DNA of 64,000 nt. It comes from Paenibacillus xylanilyticus (GTDB taxonomy: Bacteria; Bacillota; Bacilli; Paenibacillales; Paenibacillaceae). Location: assembly GCF_013359935.1 (NCBI RefSeq), contig NZ_JABMCB010000206.1, forward strand, positions 496,001-560,000, given 5' to 3'. The notes beneath the pieces were generated by a model, which was not told the DNA's origin, searched no databases, and worked only from the letters and a program-made list of their open reading frames with translations. The position numbers were made by a program, and so were the translations under genes. Below are positions 8,811 through 17,687 of this stretch, one piece after another (positions within the stretch are counted from its first letter, which is position 1; every line of letters begins with the position of its first letter).

Positions 8811-9908
8811 TTGTTATACAGAAGTCTTGCTAAACCCTTGTTGTTCAAAATGGACCCTGAACAGGCCCATCATCTGATTATTGGTGGCCTTAGCGGCATG
8901 GGCAGTATTCGCCCGGTGCCTTCTGGTTTGCGTGTGATGTATGGCGTGCGTGAAACGGAAGACTTGGCTGTCGATATGTTTGGCTGTCATTTTCCTACAC
9001 CAGTGGGCCTCGCGGCAGGTCTGGACAAAAATGGACAGGCTGTAACGGGTTTCTCATCCATCGGATTTGGGTTCATGGAAGTGGGCACCGTAACACCGCT
9101 CGCACAGCCAGGCAACGAGCAGCCTCGCCTGTTCCGTCTGCCTCCCGATGAGGCATTGGTCAACCGGATGGGTTTCAATAACCTTGGTGCGGAAGCGATG
9201 GCAGGTGAGTTGGCGCGTCTGAAGGAACGCCGGATTCCCGTAGCTGTCAACATCGGCAAAAATAAGGCAACGCCCAATGAGGAAGCCCATCTGGATTATG
9301 CCAAATGCATCCGTGCGCTGTATGAATATGCTGACTTGTTTGTGGTAAATATCAGTTCACCAAATACACCGGATCTGCGTAACCTGCAACATGGGAATGA
9401 ATTGAAGGAATTGCTTGCTGCGGTGATGAGCGAAATGGAGACACAGCATGCGAAAGCAGGTGGATCGGTCAAATCGGTTTTGGTCAAAATTGCACCGGAC
9501 GTCAACGATCAGGAGCTTGAATATATGGTCAGCACGATCGCAGACAGCGGTGTTGCCGGCATCATTGCCACCAACACGACGATTAACCGGGAGGGCCTGT
9601 CCCATCAGCATGCCAAGGAGACCGGCGGACTGAGCGGCAAACCGCTGCGTGATCGCTCTACGGAGATTATTCGCCGAATTTATCGCCAAACCGAAGGGAA
9701 ACTTCCGATCATTGGTTCGGGGGGGATTTTTACGAGCGAAGACGCCTACGAAAAAATTAAGGCTGGAGCAAGTTTGGTGGAAATATACACGGCTCTGATC
9801 TATGAAGGTCCTGAGGTGAATCGGCGTATTCATGCCGGATTGCGTGAGCTGCTGCGCAAAGACGGTTATCGTCATATCTCCGAAGCTGTTGGTGCAGAGC
9901 ACGCATAA
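8811..9908 (+). CDS. pyrD: Dihydroorotate dehydrogenase, quinone-dependent class 2
   Basis: Oxidises dihydroorotate to orotate in pyrimidine synthesis, using FMN and membrane quinone. The N-terminal LYRSLAKPLLFKMDPEQAHH segment is the membrane-associating extension of class 2, and the active-site loop NISSPNTPDLR carries Ser as the catalytic base (class 1 enzymes use Cys). FMN-binding segments include VGLAAGLDKNG and PIIGSGGI. The frame is open from an ATG at 8754, but that has no ribosome binding site; the TTG at 8811, 8 nt after GGAG, gives a protein (365 aa) starting exactly where family members do. It is not in a pyr cluster here. Confidence 0.88.
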   Translation: MLYRSLAKPLLFKMDPEQAHHLIIGGLSGMGSIRPVPSGLRVMYGVRETEDLAVDMFGCHFPTPVGLAAGLDKNGQAVTGFSSIGFGFMEVGTVTPLAQPGNEQPRLFRLPPDEALVNRMGFNNLGAEAMAGELARLKERRIPVAVNIGKNKATPNEEAHLDYAKCIRALYEYADLFVVNISSPNTPDLRNLQHGNELKELLAAVMSEMETQHAKAGGSVKSVLVKIAPDVNDQELEYMVSTIADSGVAGIIATNTTINREGLSHQHAKETGGLSGKPLRDRSTEIIRRIYRQTEGKLPIIGSGGIFTSEDAYEKIKAGASLVEIYTALIYEGPEVNRRIHAGLRELLRKDGYRHISEAVGAEHA

Positions 9909-10002
9909 GAAATAAGAAGGATAAGAAGTTCCCCGGAGCGAAAATATAGAAGCTTGGAAGAGAGTAATAAGTACGGGACTCTTCCCCCCGCTGAACATCA
10001 TG

Positions 10003-10008
10003 TATAAT
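10003..10008 (+). promoter_or_regulatory. -10 box candidate for the small alarmone synthetase operon
   Basis: TATAAT about 42 nt before the relQ-type start, preceded by a weak -35. Confidence 0.35.
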
Positions 10009-10049
10009 AGACTAGAACAGGGGACGCTATAGAGACAGGAGGCATAAGC

Positions 10050-10865
10050 ATGGACGGTAGAGACTGGGGTACATTTTTACTTCCTTATGAACAAGCGGTA
10101 GAGGAATTAAAAGTCAAATTCAAAACGATGCGAGCGGAACTGAAGAAACGGGAAGAATATGCCCCGATTGAATTCGTTACCGGTCGTGTCAAAAAAATAT
10201 CCAGCATTCTGGAGAAATCCAGACGTCTGAATGTGCCACTAGATCAGGTAGAGACGGGAATTGAGGATATTGCGGGAATCCGTATTATGTGTCAATTCGT
10301 GGATGATATTCGCAGAGTGGCGGAGTACATTCGCGGACGCAAGGATTTAACGGTTTTGATTGAAAAGGATTATATTACGAACTTTAAAGAGAGCGGTTAT
10401 CGCAGTTTCCATATGATTATTGAATATCCTGTTCAGACAGCTCTGGGACAGAAGAAGGTGTTGGCCGAGATTCAGATTCGGACGCTTGCCATGAACTTCT
10501 GGGCCACGATTGAGCACTCGCTGAGCTATAAATATCGGGAAAGTCTGCCGGATGATATGCGGGCAAGGTTGAAGAAAACCGCTGAAGCCGCTTTTGTATT
10601 GGATAATGAGATGTCAGCAATCCGCCTGCAGATTTTGGAAGCGCAGAAGGAGTTTGAAGATGATTCAAACATCGTCTCCAAGACGTTGTCCATCATACAT
10701 CAATTGTATTTCTATCATCTCGTCAACGAGGCTATTGAGGCTCAGAAGCGCTTTAACGACTGCTGGGAGCGTCATGATATGGAAGCGCTGAAAGACTTGC
10801 TGGACGATGTGAAGGCACTTTTGAATTCGGCCAGGAAGGGCGAAAATCCCGATGAGCAGCTATGA
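10050..10865 (+). CDS. relQ: Small alarmone synthetase (RelQ/YjbM type)
   Basis: 271 residues containing only a RelA/SpoT synthetase domain, no hydrolase or regulatory domains. Diagnostic parts are the ATP/GTP-binding segment with GIEDIAGIRIMCQF, the GYRSFHM motif near residue 117 and EIQIRTLAMNFWATIEHSL near residue 145. It transfers pyrophosphate from ATP to GTP/GDP to make (p)ppGpp. A C-terminal helical extension fits the tetramer-forming RelQ group. The ATG follows AGGAGGCATAAGC. The next gene overlaps by 14 nt, so the two are co-translated. Confidence 0.9.
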   Translation: MDGRDWGTFLLPYEQAVEELKVKFKTMRAELKKREEYAPIEFVTGRVKKISSILEKSRRLNVPLDQVETGIEDIAGIRIMCQFVDDIRRVAEYIRGRKDLTVLIEKDYITNFKESGYRSFHMIIEYPVQTALGQKKVLAEIQIRTLAMNFWATIEHSLSYKYRESLPDDMRARLKKTAEAAFVLDNEMSAIRLQILEAQKEFEDDSNIVSKTLSIIHQLYFYHLVNEAIEAQKRFNDCWERHDMEALKDLLDDVKALLNSARKGENPDEQL

Positions 10866-11346
10866 GCCGCTTTATGTGGATTATCTGATCTATTTTAACC
10901 GTGATCAGGACTACTTCGAATGCCATGAGGTACTGGAAGAGCTTTGGCTGGAACGGGATCGGGATACCTTTTATAAAGGATTATTACAGATTGCGGTTGG
11001 CTTATATCATTTCAGGAACAACAATCTTCGCGGAGGACGGATGATGTTACAGAGTGCGGTAGAACTGCTGGAGCATTATCCTGAAAATGCAAGAGGGATT
11101 GAACTCGGGAAATTGGTTGAGGAAGTGAAGGAACTGGTTCAAGGACTATCAGGTCCTGATCCAGAGAATGTTCCATACAGGGATCTAACCATTCAGATCT
11201 GGGATAAGGCACTGCTTGACGCAGTTCAAGAACGATCTCTGCAATTGAAACCCAACATTCCGCAACGACGCAGTCCGACCCGAGGGCGCATCTATGAAGA
11301 GAAGATGAAGGCGTTGCAGCAGGAACAGAATTCGAACGGGAAGTAA
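10852..11346 (+). CDS. DUF309 domain protein
   Basis: 164 residues with the family signature ECHEVLEELWLERDRDTFYKG near the start followed by LLQIAVGLYHF, a small all-helical fold (TTHA0068-like). The biochemical role of DUF309 is unknown. It overlaps the alarmone synthetase gene by 14 nt and shares its terminator, so whatever it does is produced together with the (p)ppGpp synthetase. The C-terminus is basic and possibly disordered. Confidence 0.82.
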   Translation: MSSYEPLYVDYLIYFNRDQDYFECHEVLEELWLERDRDTFYKGLLQIAVGLYHFRNNNLRGGRMMLQSAVELLEHYPENARGIELGKLVEEVKELVQGLSGPDPENVPYRDLTIQIWDKALLDAVQERSLQLKPNIPQRRSPTRGRIYEEKMKALQQEQNSNGK

Positions 11347-11385
11347 AATTAGAGAAATTGACATCATGGATATACGACATAACAC

Positions 11386-11433
11386 AAATCACCCCGGCAG
11401 ATCCTTCAAAAGGATTTGTCGGGGTGATTTTTA
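11386..11433 (+). terminator. Strong terminator after the relQ-DUF309 operon
   Basis: A long stem (AAATCACCCCG/CGGGGTGATTT plus an inner ATCCTT/AAGGAT helix) followed by T residues. Confidence 0.9.
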
Positions 11434-11529
11434 ATTAATTTCCATGGGATTAATGTGCGAATGAGTGCGTGGCTTGTCCGCCAAGACACAGCTTAAATGA
11501 GGTCATGACTTGAAATCATAGGTTAGCCT

Positions 11530-12075
11530 TTAGCTTGCTGAAGGAGTTGTGCTAACTTTGTACTTTTCAAAAAATTGTTTGTAGTCATCCAGTGTGTAGC
11601 CGTTGTCGCTGCCGTTCTCCTGCAGGCCGCCAACCATGCGGTCCTTCTCCACACCATCCTGATAATAAACCAGCGTAGGTGTATATTCGATGTTATAATC
11701 TGTCCAGCCTGAATCGAACTCACGCAGATTGAATTGTGGCAGATCAATGCCTTCTTCATCTACCAGCGGCATTAACTGAGGTGTAGTTGCACGGCAATGT
11801 GAGCAGTCAGAGGCAAAGAAATAAACAAAAAAGCTTTCCTTACTGTCAATCTTGGTTTTAAGATCATCTGGCAGGATAATCTGTTGATAGTTAGGATCAT
11901 CAAGCAATTCGCGTGTAGCCGGATTAAGCTTGGATGCTGCAATGCCATAAGCGTTCTCGACAGCGTCCATTTGTTTCTTGGATTGCTGATTCACCAGGAC
12001 GAGCGCTGCAAGCAGCACGACAAAAATACCCAGGAAAATCAGGATTGAGGCACTTTTCTTTTTCTTCGATTTCAT
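11530..12075 (-). CDS. Membrane-anchored thioredoxin-like protein, CSHC active site
   Basis: 181 residues. A Lys-rich start and a hydrophobic helix (about residues 9-29) anchor the protein with the thioredoxin fold outside the membrane. The active site is ASDCSHCRATTP, a CxHC type associated with more oxidising or disulfide-handling enzymes than CGPC; a cis-Pro segment YTPTLVYY follows. The ATG used (12073-12075) has GGGGGA 7 nt upstream; an alternative five codons earlier lacks spacing. The C-terminal tail is Ser/Thr-rich. No DsbB/BdbC or cytochrome maturation gene lies next to it, so the redox partner is unknown. Confidence 0.72.
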   Translation of the reverse strand: MKSKKKKSASILIFLGIFVVLLAALVLVNQQSKKQMDAVENAYGIAASKLNPATRELLDDPNYQQIILPDDLKTKIDSKESFFVYFFASDCSHCRATTPQLMPLVDEEGIDLPQFNLREFDSGWTDYNIEYTPTLVYYQDGVEKDRMVGGLQENGSDNGYTLDDYKQFFEKYKVSTTPSAS

Positions 12076-12293
12076 TGGACCATCCCCCATTAATCATATC
12101 AAAATATAGTTTTGGCAAAAATAGAGTATGGGATAATATACATAAACACCCGTTTTTTGCACGAGAATCAACCTACTTGTCATTATACAACATTACACGT
12201 TGTAGTGGAATATGCAGTGAAGCCATAGGAAAGCTGCACCCCGATATGATAACATAGAACAATATGCATTTTAACAGGACAGGATGAGTGAAT

Positions 12294-13949
12294 ATGGCTG
12301 TACAGCTACCTATAATCTTTGCCGAGCGTATGAAAGGTCTGCTTGGTGATGAGTTTGAACAATTTATGAAATCATATGAACAGTCCCCGCATGCGGGGCT
12401 TCGAGTAAATACGTTAAAAATATCATTGGATCAATTTGATGAATTGGCTCCTTTTGATTTGCGGCCCATTCCGTGGTGCGGGACGGGCTTTTATGTGCCT
12501 CATGGTGTGAAGCCAGGTCTGCATCCGTACTATCATGCGGGTCTATATTATATTCAGGAACCAAGTGCGATGGCCCCGGTTGAACTGTTGGGTGTTCAGC
12601 CTGGGGATCATGTGCTGGACCTGTGTGCAGCACCGGGCGGCAAGTCAACCCAGATCGCTGCGAAACTTCAGGGCAGGGGTGTGCTGGTAACCAATGATAT
12701 CCATGCGGAACGGACCAAAGCACTTGCCAAAAATGTGGAACTGTACGGTGTACGCAACGCAGTTGTGCTGAATGAGTCACCTGAGCGGATTGCCGGTGCA
12801 TTTCCACATTATTTTAATAAGGTGTTAATTGATGCGCCATGTTCGGGTGAAGGCATGTTCCGTAAAGATGAAGACATGGTCAAATCATGGGAACATCATT
12901 CGGTGGAAAAATGTGTGCTCATGCAGCGTGACATTTTGGAGACAGCCGCGAAGCTGCTTGCTCCTGGGGGAACCATCGTTTATTCCACGTGTACGTTTGC
13001 GCCAGAGGAAAATGAGGCCATGATTGCGGAATTTCTGAACCTCAATCCAGACTTTGTCGTGAAGGACATTCCGGCAGCGGCCGGGTTTGCCCCGGGAAGA
13101 CCCGATTGGGTACGCCAGATGCTGCCTGAGACGGCAGAAGAGACCGATACTGTGTTGGATCAGACGCGCGGTACTGCAAGGTTGTGGCCTCACTTGTTGG
13201 AAGGAGAAGGCCATTATGTAGCTGTATTACAGCATCGTTCTGAATCCTTTGCAGAAGTGAGCAGCATCACGGGAGAAAAGAGCGAGATTGAATCCAGAGT
13301 ACACGAGGATCAAACGATCGCTGTGACTCAGCCTCTCAGCAAAGCAGATCGAAAACGGGAACGCTTGATGAGAACCGAATCCAGAGAGCGAAATGACAGA
13401 CCGGCACGAGGTGGCAAAAACGAAGGAAGAGTCGGAAGAAATAACGAGCGTGATACTCGTAAAACCAATCGTGGCAAAGGGCGAGGGACTGAGCAGGTGA
13501 ACATTGATCCAATAACGGTTTATCAACAATTTATTGAAGATCATGTGGAACTGGAGCTCTTTGGTGAAACGGTATTTTACGGTGATCGTGTGTATCAATC
13601 TTCTGTTGGTGCGGCGCGACTGGAAGGGCTTAAGGTGATCCGTCCGGGATGGTTTATGGGTACGGTGAAGAATGGACGATTTGTACCGTCTCACCCACTG
13701 GCTTGTGCTCTGCATAGCAATGAGGCAAAGAGGATGATAAACCTGGCTTCCGCGAACGGAGAAGCGGTGAGGTACCTGAAAGGCGAGACCTTGAATATCG
13801 AAGAAGCACGCGTGGAGTGTAAGCGAGATGCAGCGGCCAAAGGATATGCGTTGGTGTGTGTGGACGGGTATGCGCTCGGCTGGGGGAAATGGCTGGATGG
13901 CGTGCTGAAAAATGAGTATCCAGCGGGCTGGAGGTGGACATCGGTATGA
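12294..13949 (+). CDS. rsmF: RsmF-type 16S rRNA m5C methyltransferase (NOL1/NOP2/Sun), copy 1
   Basis: 551 residues. The SAM-binding core shows DLCAAPGGKSTQIA, VLIDAPCSGEGMFRKD and YSTCTFAPEEN, with both catalytic cysteines (PCSG and STCT). A C-terminal PUA-like/RsmF-specific region follows, ending KWLDGVLKNEYPAGW. Between them lies an unusual Arg/Lys-rich, low-complexity insert (about residues 362-415, rich in RKRER, ERND, GGKN) that may bind RNA. Start is ATG at 12294 or GTG two codons earlier. It overlaps the pseudouridine synthase gene (ATGA), so both rRNA modifiers are coupled. A paralogue sits 4 kb downstream on the other strand. Confidence 0.87.
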   Translation: MAVQLPIIFAERMKGLLGDEFEQFMKSYEQSPHAGLRVNTLKISLDQFDELAPFDLRPIPWCGTGFYVPHGVKPGLHPYYHAGLYYIQEPSAMAPVELLGVQPGDHVLDLCAAPGGKSTQIAAKLQGRGVLVTNDIHAERTKALAKNVELYGVRNAVVLNESPERIAGAFPHYFNKVLIDAPCSGEGMFRKDEDMVKSWEHHSVEKCVLMQRDILETAAKLLAPGGTIVYSTCTFAPEENEAMIAEFLNLNPDFVVKDIPAAAGFAPGRPDWVRQMLPETAEETDTVLDQTRGTARLWPHLLEGEGHYVAVLQHRSESFAEVSSITGEKSEIESRVHEDQTIAVTQPLSKADRKRERLMRTESRERNDRPARGGKNEGRVGRNNERDTRKTNRGKGRGTEQVNIDPITVYQQFIEDHVELELFGETVFYGDRVYQSSVGAARLEGLKVIRPGWFMGTVKNGRFVPSHPLACALHSNEAKRMINLASANGEAVRYLKGETLNIEEARVECKRDAAAKGYALVCVDGYALGWGKWLDGVLKNEYPAGWRWTSV

Positions 13950-14692
13950 GTGAAAAAGGAAAGAAAACGCAGCGCCTCGATAAAATATTGAGTCACATGG
14001 GTGTAGGTACGCGCAGTGAGCTCAAGAAAATGGTGAAGCAAGGCAGAATTCTTGTCGATGGCAAAACGGTGAAAGATAGTGGGATTCAGGTGAACCCGGA
14101 GACCAATGTGATAGAAGCTGACGGGGAGCGGATTGTGTACCGGGAAATGATCTATCTGATGCTGCATAAACCCCCTGGTGTGGTGTCGGCAACGGAAGAC
14201 AACAGGGATAGAACCGTGCTCGACCTGCTGCGCAAAGAGGACAGAATCTTCGAGCCATTTCCTGTGGGACGGCTGGATAAGGACACGGAGGGCCTGCTCA
14301 TTTTAACGAATGACGGTCCCCTTGCGCATGATCTGTTATCCCCGCGCAAACATGTACCCAAGACCTACGAAGCTCGTGTATTGGGGAAAGTGGATGACGA
14401 GGATGTACAACGGTTCAAGGCTGGCATACACCTGGATGATGGCTATGAAGCTATGCCTGCAGAGCTCACCGTGCTTAGTCATGAGGAGACCGAGGAGGGA
14501 GTTATTTCTACGATATCGCTCATTATCCACGAGGGTAAATTCCATCAAGTGAAACGAATGTTTCTGGCTGTAGGCAAACGAGTGGTTTATCTAAAACGAG
14601 TAGCCATGGGCGAACTTCAACTCGATTCCGAGCTGCCGATCGGCAAATATCGTGAACTAACCGCAGACGAGTTAGCTTGTCTGCGTAAGTAA
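13946..14692 (+). CDS. RsuA/RluB-family rRNA pseudouridine synthase
   Basis: 248 residues: an S4 RNA-binding domain (RLDKILSHMGVGTRSELKKM), then the catalytic core with GRLDKDTEGLLILTNDG, whose first Asp is the nucleophile that forms the covalent uridine adduct. The VGRLD motif and LMLHKPPG segment place it in the RsuA/RluB/E/F branch; which rRNA uridine it modifies cannot be said from sequence. The ATG overlaps the rsmF stop; a GGAGGTGG site lies inside the rsmF end. Confidence 0.87.
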   Translation: MSEKGKKTQRLDKILSHMGVGTRSELKKMVKQGRILVDGKTVKDSGIQVNPETNVIEADGERIVYREMIYLMLHKPPGVVSATEDNRDRTVLDLLRKEDRIFEPFPVGRLDKDTEGLLILTNDGPLAHDLLSPRKHVPKTYEARVLGKVDDEDVQRFKAGIHLDDGYEAMPAELTVLSHEETEEGVISTISLIIHEGKFHQVKRMFLAVGKRVVYLKRVAMGELQLDSELPIGKYRELTADELACLRK

Positions 14693-14945
14693 GGCTCCCG
14701 TCCTACGCGAAGCGGAGCAGGGAGCCGGGCAGGGAGCGAAGCCCTGTCCGCAATGGTCCCCTTAAGCTTGGCCTGGATTGCCGCATGAAGCGGTGATCCG
14801 GGCAGACAAGCGCTCCCACACCCAGCGTCACATAGCAAGACCCGACCCCTCGCCGGTCAACAGACGGGAGTCCAGAGGGCAGAGCCCTCTGGGGCCCTCC
14901 CTCGGAAGGGAGGGTTTGGGAGGGTGCGATTCCCCTAATCAGATG
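14693..14945. repeat. Cluster of G+C-rich palindromes between rsuA-type and HAD genes
   Basis: A 250-bp non-coding block richer in G+C than its surroundings, made of consecutive inverted repeats: GGCTCCC/GGGAGCC (14693-14726), CAGGG/CCCTG just after, a GGATTGCCGC/GCGGTGATCC dyad around 14770-14800, AGAGGGC-AGA-GCCCTCT around 14873-14890 and CCCTCCC-TCGGA-AGGGAGGG around 14897-14915. An open frame crosses it but is Arg/Pro-rich nonsense. The pattern suits a dispersed palindromic repeat or a structured RNA; neither can be decided from one copy. Confidence 0.55.
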
Positions 14946-14960
14946 AGGAGTGAAGACCCA

Positions 14961-15764
14961 ATGACAATCAAACTAATTGCGCTTGACGTAGACGGAACAC
15001 TGCTTAATGATCATCATGAACTTACCGAATGGACCCAAGAAATTCTGATTCGTGCTTCCCGTCAGGGGGCCGAGATTGTTTTGTGTTCAGGAAGAGGTCC
15101 GGCCAACACCATCCCTTTTATGGAGCGAATGGGTCTCAACGGTTATGTTATTACCCATAACGGAGCAGTGACTGCCGAGGTGGAAAGCCGTGAAGTGGTG
15201 CACAGGTTTGCGATGGATGGTCAAGGCTTGGAACCGTTTATAACGTATTGCCGCACAAATGGTGTACATTTTGATATCAACACGGCATTTGGATTATATG
15301 TAGATCAGCCGGAAGGCTTGGAGTTGCAGGTTCGGGAGATGTACACCAATTTCATGATGGAGCCCTTAAAGCTGCCGCAGTGGGCGGATCTGACAGAACC
15401 GCTTGCCAAATTCACCGCGTTTGGACCGTTAGAGCAGATGGACGAGGTTCAGCAGGAATGGGGAACATGGAATCTGCCTTACTATATGACTCGCAGTGGT
15501 GACTTTTTCATTGATCTGATGCACCCGGAAGCCTCCAAGGGAGCGGCGCTGAAGAGACTGGCCGAATCCAAAGGTATGGTTCCTTCCGAGATTCTGGCGA
15601 TTGGCAATTACTACAATGATATTACGATGCTGACTTATGCAGGCATAGGGATTGCGATGGACAACTCACCGGAAGAGGTCAAGGCCGCTTCGGATGAAGT
15701 GACTCTTTCCAACAATGAGCAGGGAGTTGCTCATGCCATCCAAAAACATGTTCTAGCTGTCTAA
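14961..15764 (+). CDS. HAD superfamily phosphatase, Cof type (IIB)
   Basis: 267 residues. Motif I is DVDGTLL at residues 8-14 (nucleophile and acid Asp), motif II Ser is in CSGRGP, Lys of motif III is in EASKGAAL, and motif IV is GNYYNDITML, where Asn replaces the first Asp usually seen in GDxxND. A large C2B cap domain lies between motifs II and III, as in Cof/YwpJ phosphatases of sugar phosphates, FMN or pyridoxal phosphate. Start chosen at ATG 14961 after GATGAGGAG; the frame extends upstream through the palindrome cluster but that part is not protein-like. Confidence 0.85.
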   Translation: MTIKLIALDVDGTLLNDHHELTEWTQEILIRASRQGAEIVLCSGRGPANTIPFMERMGLNGYVITHNGAVTAEVESREVVHRFAMDGQGLEPFITYCRTNGVHFDINTAFGLYVDQPEGLELQVREMYTNFMMEPLKLPQWADLTEPLAKFTAFGPLEQMDEVQQEWGTWNLPYYMTRSGDFFIDLMHPEASKGAALKRLAESKGMVPSEILAIGNYYNDITMLTYAGIGIAMDNSPEEVKAASDEVTLSNNEQGVAHAIQKHVLAV

Positions 15765-15865
15765 TTACAGCCACATGTTTCATTTTCAAAGCATCCTGCT
15801 TCATATTCTACTGGCCTCGTGGGCAACCTATGAGAATACCATTAGAAATGGAGGAGGACAGGCAC

Positions 15866-16930
15866 ATGAATCAGAAAGTGGAACTGATCCCGGATCTGCG
15901 TACATCAGGTGGTGAAGTGCTGGATGTGATGGTGAATGATCAATATGCTGGCTCGCTTCTGCTGGTGTACAGAGAAGGAGACCGTTTGTCTGGCAGTCTT
16001 CAGATGGAACGAGAATTGGTTTCAGAGGATGCAGAAAAGCACATCATTGAACAAGTTCATTCTTATATCCGATCACTTACGGATGCAGTCGAGGCTATCT
16101 ATTACGAAGTGCTGGTTAGCTGCGGCACATTGCATTCCGTCCTGCAAAACCTGGAATTTGATCCGGAGCGGCAGTCGGATGATATGGACTATGAGGCTGA
16201 TAAATACCTGGATGACATGGATTCGGATAACTCACGATTAATTCCTGATGCAGCAAATGAAGCTTTTACATATGAAGATCGGGAACATGTGCTGGAAATG
16301 GAGCTTGTAACTGCCGGACGAAGCATATCGACTTATGTGTTTAATGATGCTGGTGGCAATGAGCTGGCCGAAGCTTCATTGAAACAATATGGGGCCGACA
16401 TTCAAGGCGAGATACACTGGTATGACGTACCTCTGGAGAATCAGCTGGATGCTGCAGCAGAGCTGCTCGTAAGAGAACTCGACGAAGAAGTGATCGATAC
16501 GATTACTCTTCGCATGTGGCACCAGGGCAATGAGCTGGAGTCCATGGAGTGGGTACACCGTGACTTTGCCAATGAATCGGATGAAGAGGAGTATGTCGAA
16601 TACGAGGAATGGGACAATTCTGACGATGAGATGGATGAAGCAGAGGATTCCTGTTACGTCATGTTGGTGCGCAAAGACCGGGAATTCAGGGTCTATGAGC
16701 TATTTCTGCAGGAGCGCGGCGGATTGCCTGTGGGGACAGCAACCATTGATACCTCTCATGCTGATCTGACAGGCTATATGGATTACCAGGTACCCGGGAC
16801 CAGTGCACAGCGGCGGGAATTGGTTGAGGTACTGCTTCAGGAACTGGATAAGGAACTTGAATTCAACACACTGCACCTTACCATGCTGTACCGTAACCAA
16901 ATTATTGATGAAGCGAAGATTGACGGGTAA
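15866..16930 (+). CDS. Acidic protein of unknown function with three related segments
   Basis: 354 residues, very acidic, no signal peptide or membrane helix. Three segments of about 100 residues look related by eye: each has a beta-rich start (YAGSLLLVYREG; SISTYVFNDAGG; EFRVYELFLQERGG), a stretch of the form xGxxxxYxVP, and a helix followed by a strand (LVRELDEEVIDTITLRM; LLQELDKELEFNTLHLTM). Asp/Glu-rich linkers separate them. The start is ATG 15866 after GGAGGAC; a frame from 15830 has no site. I do not recognise the family. The stop codon lies inside the terminator stem that ends the unit. Confidence 0.7.
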   Translation: MNQKVELIPDLRTSGGEVLDVMVNDQYAGSLLLVYREGDRLSGSLQMERELVSEDAEKHIIEQVHSYIRSLTDAVEAIYYEVLVSCGTLHSVLQNLEFDPERQSDDMDYEADKYLDDMDSDNSRLIPDAANEAFTYEDREHVLEMELVTAGRSISTYVFNDAGGNELAEASLKQYGADIQGEIHWYDVPLENQLDAAAELLVRELDEEVIDTITLRMWHQGNELESMEWVHRDFANESDEEEYVEYEEWDNSDDEMDEAEDSCYVMLVRKDREFRVYELFLQERGGLPVGTATIDTSHADLTGYMDYQVPGTSAQRRELVEVLLQELDKELEFNTLHLTMLYRNQIIDEAKIDG

Positions 16931-16957
16931 AAGGCTTTGGCCTTTTACCTTTTTTTT
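16926..16957 (+). terminator. Terminator overlapping the stop codon of the acidic protein gene
   Basis: Perfect 10-bp stem GGTAAAAGGC/GCCTTTTACC with a TTTG loop followed by eight T residues; the TAA stop is inside the left arm. Confidence 0.92.
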
Positions 16958-17034
16958 GTTTTCTTTTTGACGTAAAATGGATTTCCGGGTATAGTTCCAT
17001 TAGTTCTAAAGAGACCTGAAAGTGGAGGAGTACG

Positions 17035-17580
17035 ATGAAGCATTCATTTAAAATCATTTCTGAGTATATTAACGATGATTTCAGAGCAATGCAGGCTCAG
17101 CCGGAAGACACAGAGGAGGTGTTGTCCCTGCTAGTGGAGACAGCCGAATGGCTGAGAAGTCAGGGATCTTCCCAGTGGAGTGCCCTTTTGAAAGGTGAGG
17201 ATTCTCACGATACAGCAGGAGCAATCCGGCGTGGAGACGTGTTTGTTTTTAAGAAAGACTCCAAAGTGGCAGGTATGGTTATTTTGCTGCAGCAGCCAAG
17301 TGCCTGGGATAGGCAGCTATGGGGGACTCAAGCTAATGAAGAGGATGGTGCTGTTTATGTACATCGTCTGGCGATTCGCAGAAAATATGCCCGTACTGGC
17401 TTGGGTAGGGACATTTTGGCCTGGTCCAGCAGTGGGATCCGCTTCGAGAACAAACATGTCGTAAGATTAGATTGTGTTGGGGACAATGAGCGGTTGAATG
17501 AGTTTTATCCTCGGAACGGGTACACCTTTGTGGGGAAAACGGATGGTTATAGTACGTATGAGAGGCCAATACCATTCTAA
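17035..17580 (+). CDS. GNAT-family N-acetyltransferase
   Basis: 181 residues. The acetyl-CoA pyrophosphate loop is in VHRLAIRRKYARTGLGRDIL (RxxxxGLG, residues about 110-130), followed by a region with VRLDCVGDNERLNEFYPRNGYTFVG typical of motif B. The N-terminal LRSQGSSQW segment is seen in GNAT proteins of Gram-positive bacteria that act on small molecules or proteins; the substrate is unknown. GGAGGAG lies 7 nt before the ATG. Confidence 0.85.
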   Translation: MKHSFKIISEYINDDFRAMQAQPEDTEEVLSLLVETAEWLRSQGSSQWSALLKGEDSHDTAGAIRRGDVFVFKKDSKVAGMVILLQQPSAWDRQLWGTQANEEDGAVYVHRLAIRRKYARTGLGRDILAWSSSGIRFENKHVVRLDCVGDNERLNEFYPRNGYTFVGKTDGYSTYERPIPF

Positions 17581-17639
17581 GCTATTTTAAAATACAGATT
17601 GCTTAACGATTCGTTAACTTGATCATATGAACCTAAAAT

Positions 17640-17670
17640 AAAGCCGGGAGCAACCATGCTCACCGGCTTT
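17640..17670. terminator. Bidirectional terminator between GNAT and second rsmF-like gene
   Basis: AAAGCCGG/CCGGCTTT stem with an inner GAGC/GCTC helix. The minus-strand side runs into TTTATTTTAGG, so it probably mainly serves the minus-strand gene. Confidence 0.65.
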
Positions 17671-17687
17671 GAGTCGTGATGATTTTC

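Noticed and set aside
14778..14960. N-terminal extension of the HAD phosphatase
   Set aside because: It reads through the palindrome cluster as Arg/Pro/Ser-rich sequence; the ATG at 14961 has a good site and fits the family.
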